Positions 49,548 through 63,422 of a stretch of 64,000 bases of DNA are shown in pieces. How positions within the stretch are numbered: the stretch's first letter is position 1; every line of letters starts with the position of its first letter. The notes under the pieces were generated by a model that ran no database searches, had not been told where the DNA came from, and saw only the letters and a program-made list of their open reading frames with translations. The translations under genes and the position numbers were made by a program. Source of the stretch: Mansonella perstans (taxonomy: Eukaryota; Nematoda; Chromadorea; Rhabditida; Onchocercidae); NCBI GenBank assembly GCA_037074765.1, contig JBAMDO010000577.1, forward strand, positions 854,560-918,559. Direction: 5' to 3'.

Positions 49548-52208
49548 TTATCTTTCAATGTATTTGAATGCATTTGATAAACAAGCAAGAAATTAAAAAG
49601 TTGAAAATGGATTGAAAATGAATGAAAACAGCTAATATCAAATGACAGTTGCAATAGTTTTACATTACTGTCTCCTACAAAAGTTGCCCGAATTGTCCAC
49701 CAATCATTCCGATTCATTTTTAATCTTTTCAATTTCTTTCATTTAATGAACAGAATTTTGATACTCCGAAAACCATGTATAAATTTGAATTTTGACATGT
49801 TATTGTTGCTCCTGTTAATATATCGATCTATTGTGTCGTTGGAGCAATATAATTCAAATGAATAGTGAAATGAACAAATGTAAGTTTTTGTTGTTTTTAA
49901 TTTGTAAAAAAAAAACATTTGTAATAGCTTGTAATAAAAAAACAACAAATTCGATTCGAAAACAACTTTCAACTACAACTGACAATTAATTAAATTAGTA
50001 AAATTGAATTTTATGAATGAAATAGGTTTCAGCAAACTGACAGAATAAATATAGAAAGAGATCGAAGGAACGGAATGCATGCGAAGTTAAATTTTTTTTG
50101 AAATATGAAGAATTATTTGATAAAGCTTATTTGATAAAGCTTCCTGGCATAAGTAATTTGTAGTCTTATGGAGTGGCTGATTAATTGAATTAATTATTTC
50201 TTGTCAAACTATTCATATAAGCCATTGTTTGCATTGACAACAATTTCAATAACTTTCTACGAACTTTCTAAAACAATGTTATTTTAAAATGTTAAAACAG
50301 TTCACGAATAACTGCTTTCTTAAATGATACACTGCTCACTGGATCTGTTTAACTTCTCTCAGGATATATTCCTCGACAGTTATAACAAATTAATTTAATC
50401 AAATCATAGTTCAAGTCTAATCCGGCTAATGACCGTCTCAATAATGTTTTGCTGCTTTATTCTGTCAAATAAATCATCAATCAAAGCAATCTATTCGAAA
50501 GAAATCTTTCAAATGAAACAAAAAAAATTTACTTTAAAACAAATTGAGTTTATTGAAGGAATTAAATTTATTAAAGGCATTCTATATGGATATCACAATT
50601 ACTACAAGGATATCGAGTACCATTATGATATTCATTTTATGTAATAAATTGAAATTCAAATAGCTTAGTGAATTTATTCCAGAAATTATTCAGAAATCTT
50701 TCTGGAATATTTTTATGACCATTTTAACTTGGAAAGAAATCAGTCAATCAATAAATTTATATTTTCAACACTAAGTGCTGCTTCACAGCACTGCCGGTAA
50801 ACGGTATATTTTTCTAAAGTTGTCGCAGTTTTCCATATTTTGATCTTTATAGTCAAGAAAAAACAAGCACAAGACAAATCTCAGATTTAAAAGGTATAAA
50901 GTTGAAATTTACAATCAAAAATGCATTTAAAAAAAAAAATTATTAAACGAAAAATTTGATTTTGAAATTATATATTTTGCAGTCTTTTTAAATTTGTAAA
51001 ATAAACCTCAAAAATTTCCAAATATTTCAATAAATGACAATAAAAAACTCAATGAAATATTTCAAAATGGAAATAATGAACTTGAGAAAGACAACATGGG
51101 TTGTTCTGATGGTACAGAAGAAAACAGATAAAAAAAGTTCAGAAAAATCATGGGAAAAAAGCTTGACGAGCTGAGTTGATAGGCTCAGTTCTATGGCGTC
51201 TGAACCGACTGAAGTTAAAACATCTAAATGATCAATTTAGATCTACTACTATTAAACAGTTAGTTTATTTAATTGTTCATGTAAAAAGCAACTATCAGAT
51301 TTATTGCATTTTATTGTCTGAGCAAATTCAAGATTTTTCAAAAGATAAATTAATTCAAAATAAAATTTACTTTACAGCTCGCCATCCTGTCTTAGAACAA
51401 TGCACAGAAATGTAAGGAATATTGAACTGTTGAGGACTAATTGAAACCGGAGATCGTGCGTACAGGAAAAACGTTTTTTATTTTTGTCTCTTTAAACCGT
51501 TGCAGAAGATGTCATTTGTGATCAAATGAGACAGGTTAGTAAAGATGATACAACAGTAATTTACCTGTCAACTTTAAGTAAATTTAAAGTGACCTTTCAA
51601 TTTTTATTCGGAAGCAAGAAGACATTACTCGATTGTAATATTTTTAGCAAAATAAAAGCAACATGTTTAAACTACAAATTCTTTTTTTCCGATTTGCGAA
51701 TTTTATTATCTTGCTTTTTGAAAAGGAACGGAAAGGGCCCGGAAGAAGTAAACTTCTGCACCGAATCAGGAATCACCACACAACATAGCCAGACCCAGGC
51801 ACGCGCATACATTGAGAGAAAATACAAGTAGAGAATTACTCATTATCCTTCTTTGGTTCTTTCATGCGAATTTATTAAGAAAAAAAGTGAAGTTAGAAAA
51901 TTAACAAAAGTTGTACAAAAGACAAAGAAATATTAAAAAAGATTGGGAATGACAATGAAATATTGTTGGCGCCAAAAGTTTGTGAATTTTACCATTTGCC
52001 TAGTTTATTTGACATGAAGCGGACTTTTTTGAAAATTCAAAATAACATTAGCTCTTTGGATTATGGTATACGTAAATACATAATAAAATCCCATCTAGGT
52101 AACAGATATCGGCCTAATTAATCAAATATAATACCCTAGAATCCAGAGTAATGGAGCTGCATAATGTATCATGTGCATATATTTCCTATGATAGAAAACC
52201 TAAGCAAT
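49548..52208. other. intergenic between convergent NCKX and blmp-1
   Basis: Contains the 3' regions of both genes and a weak exon cluster at 51378-51754. A small hairpin (AGTGCTG/CAGCACT, 50774-50792) is present. No gene is firmly supported. Confidence 0.4.
51378..51754 (+). other. possible exon cluster of an unrecognised gene
   Basis: Good splice sites flank open segments on the plus strand. TTTACTTTACAG precedes a 33-base piece ending in GTAAGG (about 51379-51411). CCGTTGCAG precedes a frame reading DVICDQMRQVSKDDTTVIYL that can leave at a GTAAAT donor near 51580 and join a short last exon TERARKK with a stop at 51752. The first piece does not fit the second in phase. Evidence is weak and no family is recognised. 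Confidence 0.2.
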
Positions 52209-55200
52209 TCACCGCGGTATCGGTGTTGTACTAGTAACACATTGCTCATCGCGGAGCGCCCCACTACTCTCTTCGCTATCCAGATCGATTATATGTAATT
52301 CACTACCGGTTGCTGGTCTACAGCTTGTTGATTTCCAGTGGGTTCTTAGACCTGATGGAGAAATATACTTCTTTCCTGAAAAATATGATCAGTTCTTTTA
52401 GAAGTATAACATTCCGGTTAAATGTTCTTGCAACGTTTCTGGTCCCATACAAACAAAAATGAATGAAATTTAACAAAGTTACTGGTAGGTTTCCGACTAT
52501 TCTGGATAAATATACAACTTAGCAGACATAGATATTAGAGGTACATTATGATATGCTAAATTTAAAAGATAAATTCAAATAAAGCTAGCAAATACCGCAA
52601 CATGAACAATTGTATGGCCGTTCGTTGGTATGCAAACGTTTGTGAAGTTTCAGATGGACAAATTGAGTAAATTTGGCACTGCACAGATCGCATGGATAAG
52701 GTTTCTGGCCATTATGGAGACGTAAATGTGTCTTCAGATTTGACATACTACTAAAGCGTTTTTGACAAACTTCACACTGATGCGGTTTTTCTCCTAAGAA
52801 TAAATTTGATCAACAAAATTATCGATCAGTTAATTATCGCTTAAATTATGGTCTATTTCAAATCATCCAATCTGATTTACCTGGCATAATTTAGTTAATA
52901 AAATTAAAAATAAATAGAAGAAATATTCAAATATAAGAATTATGAACAAACACAAACAGAAATAGACTCAAATATTTCCATAAAGGAAGAGAAATAAAAT
53001 AAATCAAAGTTTCAAGTAAGTTTAGTGGCTAATGTAAAATAAATAGTCTAAACCAATTAGATGTCAGCGATAGACGAATTAAAGAAATGGTTCATAATCT
53101 TTTCTTGATTTGGGACCACTTCAGCTTTTATATTTGTAGCGCACAGACCAAATGTAAAAATAGTTAATTGTGCTAATTTGAAATAGACTTTAGTTAGAAT
53201 TTATTAATTAAAAAGAAAATAGTCACTGCCTGTTTTCTACTCAAACTCTGTCACCTTCGTGGACTATCTGCGGTTCAGGTAATCGCTGATCCCATTGGTG
53301 TTATCACAATAATATCTAATTCGGTATAACAAACATACTCGACACTAGTACCGGAAAATGTGCTGTCACTTACTTACACATACATATTAATTCCAGGCGT
53401 GGGATGAAAAATTCTTGTTATAAATTTAAATTCAGGAATAAAATATTTCATTAAAAAAAATTACAAAAAAAAATTTGAATAAAAATTGAAATTAAAAAAA
53501 GAGAGGGATTGAAAATGTGAAACTTAAATTTATGACATTCAATAGTCATTTTAAGGAAAGTGGGAAATTAATTTGCACTAAACTTACATCCTTATTGGAT
53601 TACTGTAATCATAAATGAATTAGATTTAATAAACATCCTTAAAATTACTAAGAGTTTTGCTTATAATGTTCATAATTTCACTGGAAAATTGAAAAAGAAA
53701 TTTTTACCGGTATGAACAAGGTGATGTTTCTGTAAATGAGCTAGCTGAGTGAATTCTTTGAAACAAATGCTACATTTGAAGGGCCGTTCACCGGTATGTG
53801 TTCGCAAGTGTACCTTCAAATTTGACAGCTGCCCGAATGTTTTATTACATTCCTTGCATTCATAGCGGGTCTTCCCGTTAATTTGAGACTGAAATATAAG
53901 TTTCAATTTCAAATTTCTGCTTTGTTCCAAGAAAAGAGTGTTAGTAAAAGTGGGAAAAAATGAGAAATAAATTTTGATCAATCAAAAATTATTCGTGAAA
54001 AAATATTTTACTCGGCTTTTCAATTTTAAAAAGAACGAAATACAGTTTAAATTGAAGTTCAGTTTAAGTTTAGAGAAATCATTGAAAAAATATGCACTTT
54101 TTGTACTGGATATGGTTGTCTGTTACGTAGATACGGTGAATTACTGGAAGCAGCCTGAAAAGCGGTCGGCGACGTAGCTAATGGCGGTGGTGGAATGCTC
54201 AAAGGCAAGAGAGGTTGTGGTTGGGCAGCAAAAAATGATGCTTTTGTGGGAGTGGTTGAAGGATAAAGCGTCCCAGCAAGTGTCGTACCAAATGGTGGGC
54301 TTGCTGTTGCTGCAAAGGCAGGTGCAGGTGAGCATGCAGGTGGTCGTCCAGGTGAACATGGCCGTGCAATGTGTGGAGTTGCAGCAACACCATGATTTGG
54401 TTGTGGTGGTACCCAAATTCCACCTGTGGTGACATTTAAAGCCGAACTACGTCGCCAAAATTCATGTAATAGCGTATTGTACGGATTAAGAGCATTTGGT
54501 TGCAATGATGGTAATCCGGTTGCCACTTGCGGTACTGCACTTTGTGGAATTTTGGTTGCAACCGGACGATGTACAGGATTTTGAATCACGTTAGGTCTCG
54601 TAATCCTTTGCTGTCTTTCGTTCGTTGTGAGAGGTGAAGTAGGTGATGACCTGAATTGACTAAATTGCAACATCACTTAACAATTTTTCAAAAAAAAACA
54701 AAAACAAGTAACGTTAATTTATATGGATCTCGAAAAAAAATCACACTTCCTGTGATGTCACTTCGTGGATTTTTGCTATATGCTAAATTTCGCTTCTCTT
54801 TCACTTCTTTCTGTTCCTAAATTTTATTCTTCTTCTTCAAAGGTTAAGCATACAGTGTTGATGTGGAATTAATGCTCGATTCGCAATCGTCACTGAGTAA
54901 ATGCGTCAAATCACTGCCGGACGAAGACGTGAACGGTGAATGAGCATCCACGGGTCGTTTTGACGTTCCGACTCTTACCGCTGATTCCTTAAAATAAATA
55001 ATATTTCGAATGAATCTACTCTTTTAAACTTAACGGTAAAAGTCTAACAAAAAGTGTATTATGAATCAATAAACAATTATGTGTACTTTGGCGACTTTTT
55101 TTAGCGAGAAATCAAGAGCTTCTTGTGATGACGTCAGTTGTTGTTGTTGTTGCTGCGGTTTCACTTCCGCATTCCGGCTTGATCCCGGCGCACTTGCTGT

Positions 55201-58200
55201 TTCAATGCATTTCAGAACTAAAATTTCCACTCAATATTATTCATAAAAGTACCTATTAAATTAGGGAATACAGAAAATCTCGCGAATTGTTGCATAAAAT
55301 TAAGAATTTGAAAATTTTCACACATCCAGAAATTACCAGATCGAGCATATCATAATGAATTTCTTCAATTTCTCTACTGGCTCCTTCCATTTATGCAATT
55401 GTACTTTTATCCGTTAATATTAATTAAAGTGATTTTCTGAGTTAATTTTTTACTTTGATTTTTAAGTGTAATCGAAAAATCGCAGCTTTCTAGTGTATAT
55501 GCTCCCCGATTTGTTTGTCTTTTATTTCAAATAGTGATACGATTCAACACTATAATGATTGGTTTATCAGTTCCGGAAAAATTCTTTTGCTTTCCGGTTT
55601 CGCCTATCATGAGCAAACTATACAGATGCATGCTTCTTCAACGCTAATCATGTATTTATCTATTACATTTCTCAAATATCCATAAATTTTGAGCGAATTC
55701 AGATTGCTTATATTTTCAGAATTATTTTTTCTTAAAGATGATAATGTGCAGAAACATTACATTGCCCAACAGCTATATGTATAATTTTCTTTATCACACT
55801 GTTCATCAAATGATAAGCAGATATATGGATTTTCAGGTAGCTATTTTGTCTTTGATGATCCGAAGCATTTTTCTAAAAAGTTTGATAGTGGTTTGCTAAT
55901 CAGACTGAAAACTACGTTAATAAGACGAAGTAATAATCCCAACCATATTAGAACCCCAAACATAAATAATTAGAACTAAGGTCTGCTGTAATAAGTATGC
56001 TCGATGATAAGTTTGTAAAGTCTAGTTTTGCTTCAATCATTTTGCAATCAGCATTTAATAAACATGATAATTTCAAGCTTTCCTTCTGAAAAATTTACAG
56101 CAAATGGTACCAGTTGACGAAGGAACTTTCCAGTAGTCGCAGAATGTTGGAAAATTGATACGCTGCGCATAATCCTGACTATACCAATACAGTAATTCGG
56201 TGTTTGGCTTAATTGGTTTCACGGAATAGAAATAAATCTCACTTTCTATCTAAAATAGTTATAAGTATGGAAAGGATAATGTTCTGCTGAAGTTCTTGTA
56301 TTTTAGTGATACGCCATTAATTTACACGCAAGCATGCGTAAAATTGGACTTCCTTTAAGAAATTTCCTTGCAGAGAAATATGACTCATTTATTTAATTAT
56401 GAAAATTAATTTAAGAATTAAATTTTCCTGATAAATTGAATTTTATTTTATACTGCTACTAAATTTACAAACTTTGGATTGCTGTCTCAACTTCCTCTTC
56501 GATGTGTCATCAGAGGATTGCCAGAAAAAATTGAAATTAACCTGACAGGCGACTAAATTTTGCGAATCCCTGGTTCGTGCCCGGTTGACAAATTTCATCC
56601 AGTTACTTTTGCGATTTTCACTTACATCTAGCAGTCGTATCAGTATACTACCGCTACTGCTGAATATTTTCCAGACCGGTTCCCAAGGTAAATCACTTCC
56701 AGGGGTAGAGCCTGAAGCACCACCACAATGGGAGTGACATGAACCACCAGCACCACTTGCTTCTGCTGGGCTTACCGTAGCTTCCGTAATGTCCGGTTTT
56801 TTGTGTTCACCGACCAGGGGTCCAAAACGTGCACCACGTGGAATGTAGTCCATGCTCCAGACACCCATCGCCTAACAGTGAAGTACTTTTAAAACTGTTA
56901 CTTTTGTAGAAACGAAAAGACTGATGCAAGTCATAAATTAAAGACTGAGCTTAAGAAATTCGAGAGAATAAATTGAATAAAATCTCAACTAACATAGTAA
57001 TTAAGGGAATATGATTCCCATTGCAAAATAATTTTGGGATTCTCTAATTTCAAATGTAAACCGAATAAAGTAACAGCAGTATCACTTTCATTTAAAATGA
57101 AAATATTTTAGAAGGAAAAAAAGGAAGAAGGAAGGAAAGTAATGAAAGAGTGATTAATTACTTTGGACACTTCATGTGAAGAACGAATGGTCAAGTTCAG
57201 TGGTAGCGAAGTTGCGGCGCGATTATTCGGATCCTAAATAAGGTGACACTGTCGGCATTTTATAGTCATTAAAAGAGATAGTTAATTCTATTAATTATAC
57301 ACTGCAAATAGATTCAATCAACTCAATTTCATCGATTAGTACCGTGATCAAATAAAAAGCCGAAGAAATTTCATTAATAATAAATTTCAAATGTATTTGA
57401 AATATTGTCCTTACGTAAACACAACTTCTTTAAGTCAGATAGTAGCGAAGTTTTTTTCAGGCTTTCTTTCCAGAATCGAAATCTTATCTTTTACAATCAT
57501 TATAAATACATAAATGACCATTGAAAAGTAATAAAGCAGATGATGTGAGTGCACGGGGATAAAATGATAAGAATGATAAAATTTAGATCAAGGTCGAATT
57601 GAAATTAACAGTGGTAAATTTGGCGCTTTACAATGTTTGTATAAAATTTTTAAATATTCAAGCTCTTGTGGCTAATTACCTGATGTTCCAATGGTTTATC
57701 AGGTACATGAAATACACATAGTTCGGCAAAATTATGTTCCGACATATTACTCCAATCCCATTCGTTCATACCTTCAGATTTACTTTTCGTACCTTTGCAG
57801 GTTAACGAAGAACTCGAAACTGAAATTTTATTAATAAAATAAAATTCAAACAAAAATTTCTTTAAACTATGCTATTTTTAATGACATTATTTTCGAGTGA
57901 AGCATTTAAATTTTAATATTTTATTAGGCAAGAAAGAAACAAATACTAAAAGTTAAAATATATTTATAATAAGTTTGCATTTGAAATTTTGAAATTTTTA
58001 GTATTTAAAAACTTCGCACCGTATTTTCGATGTCCATAGCCATCATTGACCGGTGAGCCAGTAGTACTCGATGAAGACGACGAATTGCCAATATCGTTGG
58101 AATTGTTCGCAATTACTGCTGCTGTTGGTGCTACTGAAGAAATTACTGTTGTAGCATTACTGCCACATACAACCATTTCTGGCTTCGAATCCAAATTCTG

Positions 58201-58335
58201 GGGATGATTAACAATATCCCGGGGTGTACCAGCATGGAATACATTCGACTTTGGCCCATGTTGCATTATGTCTTCGCCCATTATAACCGTTGTATCTCCT
58301 GCACAAATGTTTGGCAAACAGTGCTGCTGATGATC
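52209..58335 (-). CDS. blmp-1: BLMP-1/PRDM1 (Blimp-1) transcription factor, 5' incomplete
   Basis: Eleven minus-strand exons in phase, at least 786 residues: 58020-58335, 57680-57819, 57162-57233, 56542-56871, 56111-56249, 55087-55217, 54854-54987, 54098-54650, 53708-53888, 52596-52793, 52209-52375. Order: Ser-rich N-terminus, [20 protein letters not shown] domain ([58 protein letters not shown]), EALDFSLKK, a Pro-rich linker with [19 protein letters not shown], then four C2H2 fingers (YECKEC, FKCSIC, HQCEVC, YPCDLC) and a fifth of C-C-H-C type ([18 protein letters not shown]). These match nematode BLMP-1 and vertebrate PRDM1. It is a nuclear DNA-binding regulator; in C. elegans it acts in developmental timing, cuticle and gonad development. 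The 55217-side exon end may be 55096. The true start was not found. Confidence 0.95.
55337..55390 (-). other. possible alternative first exon of blmp-1
   Basis: Within the intron after the PR-domain exons, the minus strand reads an ATG-started 18-codon segment ([18 protein letters not shown]) ending exactly at a GTAATT donor in phase 0. It does not fit the next exon (55217, phase 1), but it does fit exon 54987 (phase 0). If used, it would give an isoform lacking the PR domain. No promoter evidence is available. Confidence 0.25.
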
Positions 58336-59689
58336 CTATTCCGGCAAAATGTTTAACCCACTGAGACATTAATAGGAAGTATCACACGATAGTTCAAAGG
58401 TTGTATTGGTAACCTGATGATTTGATTGCGGCGGATTTTTGGCTGTTTATTATTGGCTTTCTTGTGTCCTTTTTCCGTTACTGAACTCTACACGAACCAA
58501 CAAATGTCAAATGAATCCTGAAATTTTGTTCACTTCTCCATTAGTATTTCATTATTTCATATTACAAACATGAAAAATATTCCTTAAAAGTGGAATTATT
58601 CTGCCTTAAATGTTTTGCACAAAAGGCAAAGATGCAAATAGTATGAGCATAACGTAAGCAACGTGAAATCGAACGTAAATTTCATTCAACACTTCCTACC
58701 AGTGGAAATTTCTTCCAAAATTTAGACAAACAATTTGTGTGTGGTGCTGATCGTACGAAAATTAAATGTTTTATGGAAATATAAATAAGTACAATATGTA
58801 AAAACATGAAAAGTAAAATAAGTAATTGTAAACACGTATTTATGTAAACGTAAACGTATCATTGATTGTCCGTGATTTTACAGATGATAAGCGTTATTTT
58901 TTCCTACTCACTATATATTTCGCACTATTTATCTTTAATTTATCTGCCTGAGAAAATGTACAATATGGATTGATTCGGCAAGGTTCTAATTTTAAATTTA
59001 AAAATTTCTTTTAATGAAATAAAATATTGGTAAAAAGCAAGAGATAATACTGGATTAGAATTGGACATGTCGAATACGTAAAATACGTACGTTCGTTTAT
59101 AACTAACTTAGCCATCAAATCATTTTAATTGTAGTGTACGATGAAAAGTTGAAGTTATCAGTAGAAATTGCAAAAATTGATTAATAAAAATTTGATAAAG
59201 AAGGATTTAAAATCAATAGATTAGACTTAATCATTATATTCCATCAGAAATTAAATTTTCTTAAATTTTAGAGCTAAATGCAAGTAATTCACTTTTTGCT
59301 ATTTGTTGATTAGTCTCAGTTGATAAGTATTTATGAAATTTTAGTCTGAAATGAAATTAATGCTAGGATTTTTCATTGTGCTTCTCTAAACATTCATCAT
59401 AGGAGATGGACGACAAAGGATTCGAAGGGAATTCAAAAATGAAATTTCTGTGAATAAAATTAAATTCAAAGAGAAAGGAAAAAGTAAGTTAAAGATTGCA
59501 TAAGATTGAGCCTTTTTTATGTGCTTTTATTGGAGAAATTGAATTTAAAACTTCAAATTCTCAAAATAGAGAGAAGAAGTGATGATTCTAACGAATAATA
59601 GAATTCTCACTGAGAAAAAGACAAAAAAAAAGATTATATTTTTTCAGTCATTTTATGTATTTTTTGAACGAAATCTCATTGTTCTTTGA

Positions 59690-59758
59690 CAGAGGAAGAG
59701 AAGAAGAGACAGAGAGAGAGGAAAACAGGGAAAGGAGAAAAGAGAGTGGAAGAAATGA
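59690..59758. repeat. purine-rich (GA) tract
   Basis: About 70 bp of almost pure A and G (AGAGGAAGAGAAGAAGAGAC and similar). Confidence 0.85.
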
Positions 59759-62451
59759 AGTAACGCTTTCTTTCCTTATTACTATTTTATAAATAAAACA
59801 AAAAGAGAAAAAAAAAGAAGGATTGATCAACGAAATGTTGCACTGAATTTGATTTTTTAAATTCTTTAGGCAAAATTTTGCTTTCTTTAAAATTTGAATG
59901 ATGCTATTTCGAAGAGGAAATAGAAATTGATTGCATTAAAGCATTATGTAGCAATCAGTTGTGATAACCTGATAACATGTTAGTAGTTGGTAGGTATTAA
60001 AAATAATTTTGATGTATAAGGCAAAAGCATCATCTCGTATTATCGTATCGCTCTTCCCTCCTATCATCTTCAAAAGAACAAGTTTTGATCAAAAGCGGAT
60101 CTACTACACCTTGAAATATTCTTCAACCAATCATAGCTCAATTCTAAAATTTTTGAAAGAGTTAAATAGATATAGATAGATTGATTGACAAAGAGAACGA
60201 CACCGTCGTCGTATCATCCAATGGAAACAGCATAGCAGAGATACTGCCATATGGCGTTGTTGTCCACTCTACACAAAGTACATACACATCGGACGGTGCT
60301 CATTAATTTCAGGAAAAGGGAGTTAAAAGAAGAAATGGCAATAGAACATAGCTATTTATAATATTAATTTATAAACACAAACAAATATTATAGCTGGCTG
60401 TACGGGAACCACTGTCTCAAAGGTAATACAGTTTTATAGCAATTTCAAATTTTTAAAAAAAAGACGAAATCAAAAACTTTAAAAATTTCTAGATATTGCT
60501 TGAATGATTTGTGAATTTGAATTAGAAACTAAAAAAAAAAGACAAATCACAGAATTCAAATTTGTAATATAAGCAAACAGAAAGAATAGGAAATATCTTG
60601 ATAAATTGCTGCTTACTGAAAAGAAGTTATAAAAGCTTGATTAAAATCTGTATAATGTTCATCATTTATAATCAGATCATTTCATTTAATGCATATATCA
60701 TTTAACTAGCCTCAATCTAATTCGAACTATCTGGACTTAGGTCAAATTATATGTTCAGATAACTCATAGAATCACAGTAAATTAAATTTCTATGTAAGTA
60801 ACACGGTAAAATGTTCAGAATGCTGGCCAAAACAACGCAGCCGAAAAAATAAATTCAAAGAAGGGAAAAATTAGAAATGACAATGAGTAGCGAAAACAGT
60901 GTATTCATTAATAATTGAATGGATATTAAAATCGAAAACAAACTTCTTGCATTTGAAGAAATTGTTGAATAATTTAAATTCACTTCAAAATTTGATCGAC
61001 GGACTGATGGACAGGAAACAGAAAAAAAGAAATGCCGTGATACTTTTTTACTTGAATACTTTTCTTTTCACTTTATATCAGAAGTACCAGTTCTTCTCTG
61101 TGCAATGACCATTTTTAAAACTAAGCATCTTACACACTTTCCAAACTTTTTTTAAAGTTACTTTTTACTTTGAAATTAAAGGTAACTTTGGGTGAAACTT
61201 TTGACATAACTGTTGAACTTTCCCCGCATATACTTTTCATATACTATTTGCTCCACTTGTTCCTCTTTTTTCTTTTCATTCTAATTTCAATTTCAAGCGA
61301 TGAAAAAAAATTGCAAAAGTAAAGTTCAATAGAAATTGTTGCAAAAATTATTTTCAGTGGTAAATAAATTTAGCTAAATCTATCATCCCATATGTAATAG
61401 GCTAATTTATTTGATAATATTAAGATATGAAAACAGGAGCAAAACATTCAAGCCATTAATTTGGGCTTAAGCTATTTCAAACTAACTAACCGTAATAGGT
61501 TGTTTGAACTCAAAAAGCATTGATTAACTGACAATGTCATATTATAGTCAATTGTAGAAGTGTTGTTTGAGAGCGTGGTGGAGAGAGAAAGCTTCGGGGA
61601 ATTTGTCAGGTTGCCTTTACAAGTAGCTTGCGATGTTAAATTTGCTGCGGATATTTTCAGTGAAATCTGTTCATTTAAAAAAAAAGTGGAAATAAAATGA
61701 AAATTTCAGCGATAGCTTTGATAAGTCGAAAAAATTTCTGTTCTCCCCAAAAAAATGAAAGCTGTTTTCTTTTAATTAAAAAAACAAAAACAAAAAAAGT
61801 GAACAATTACTTGTGTGTTTGGAAAAGAGTGATAATGGCAGAAGGGAAGTTACTAGTAGAACTTCAAATAACAACGGATAGCTTTGTGACAATGCGACAC
61901 AAAGATCTAATAGTAGAGAAGAAAAAATGCATGAGAAACAAGATTTAAAGTTAGAGTGGGAATTTTGAAGAAAATGAAAGAAGATGATTGAGAAGCCTCG
62001 GGGTTAATTCTGATTGAATCCAATAAATAAACTGCAAGCGATATATGTTGCTTGAGTATTCAATGAAGTTTCTTATCGATAGATGAAAGAAAATCAGCTT
62101 CTTTTACCTGTATCGGTAAAATTTTCAACAGCTGCAGTCGAAAAGCTACAATGGAAGGAATACAAAATGTAGGATTTGAGGGAGAAGAGGAAAGAAAATG
62201 ACAAAGAGAGAGTAAGAGAGATTATTAGAAATTCTGGTTCTAGGATGAAGTACTGCTAGAAGTAGTAGTAACTTTTGCTTGTAGAAATGCCTACAAACCC
62301 TGAAAGCATTATTATCTTCTGATTCTATTGGGCAGTTTGTAGCAGAAACCAGTTTCCTTTCGATGTTTCTTTCTCTTCTCTTATTGGTTACGTAAAGGTT
62401 CAACGTTTCGGCACTTACATGGATCAAATCATCGTCTGTTCATCTATGTAT

Positions 62452-62510
62452 CCATTCATTCATTCATTCATTCATTCATTCAGTCATTCATTCATTCATT
62501 CATTCATTCA
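62452..62510. repeat. (ATTC)n microsatellite
   Basis: About 14 CATT/ATTC units with one CAGT interruption. Confidence 0.95.
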
Positions 62511-63172
62511 ATCAGCTATTCTTCATTTCATAACATCAATTGTGTTCAAACTTGTCGTTACGTTATGTGCTCTCTTGTCAATCAATTTAATTATCGTAAG
62601 AAAACAAGAATTTCTCACTTCATTATGTAAATTTCACACATTTATATACATATTTCCTCTAATATTTCAATGATTACATTTAGCTACAAAACAATGCTTA
62701 CAAAATGCTTAGGGATGGAATAATTTCGAATGGTCAAGAAATAGACAATGGTAAATACATTTGACAAAAGAAAAGGAAAATTTTAAATTAAAAAGTACTT
62801 GGACAGATTGATCACTTATCAAATGCATCAATTTATAATTAAATTTTTCAGCAAAACAAAAAAATTTTTAATCCATCAAGTTTTGCTAAGACAAGAAATT
62901 TGATTTACTCAATTTGTTTTATTGTTGAGGAATTGAAATTTGTACTAAGCTTACTTTTTGATTTCTATCTATATTGTTATAATTGAATGAATAAAATATG
63001 TCAAACAATAAGCAGCAACAATAAACAATAAGCAAGTAAGGATAGCAATGAGAATTCACAACTTTGTTTTGAGCCAAACAATTAATGTTGTTTTTGCATC
63101 AAATCGGAATGAAATTTTCATCATTGTCATTTTCAGCAATTGAATGAGACAATTATGCAATCAAGTTTCTCA

Positions 63173-63220
63173 TTCTCTCTCTCCCTTTTTTCTCTTTTTC
63201 TCTCTCCCTCTCTCTCCCTT
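63173..63220. repeat. (CT)n pyrimidine tract
   Basis: CTCTCTCTCCC and TTTTTTCTC units over about 48 bp. Confidence 0.9.
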
Positions 63221-63387
63221 CTGAAGAAGAAAACCTGATTTTTGTTTATATATGTATTAAGCTTTAATCACTAGTTTCATCAAAATTTCAACAATATAAA
63301 CAGAAAACGAATATACACATACAATACTGCTATGCTTCACTTAACTGTTTCAAATATGCTATTGGTCAGTAGATGGTCAAGTTTTTA

Positions 63388-63422
63388 AATGAATTTCGTG
63401 ATTAATCATCACGAAATTCATT
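63388..63422. repeat. 14-bp perfect hairpin
   Basis: AATGAATTTCGTGA (63388-63401), a 7-base loop TTAATCA, then the exact reverse complement (63409-63422). It may form a stem-loop in RNA from either strand. It is too short for a typical microRNA precursor as seen. Confidence 0.7.

Noticed and set aside
54181..54435. Open frames on both strands over the blmp-1 proline-rich exon
   Set aside because: Shadows of a GC-richer real exon whose minus-strand frame fits its neighbours in phase and contains the conserved RPNVIQNPV motif.
61697..61948. 83-residue plus-strand open frame and a shorter MAEGKLLVEL frame within it
   Set aside because: Lysine-rich AT-biased translation, no splice context and no family resemblance.
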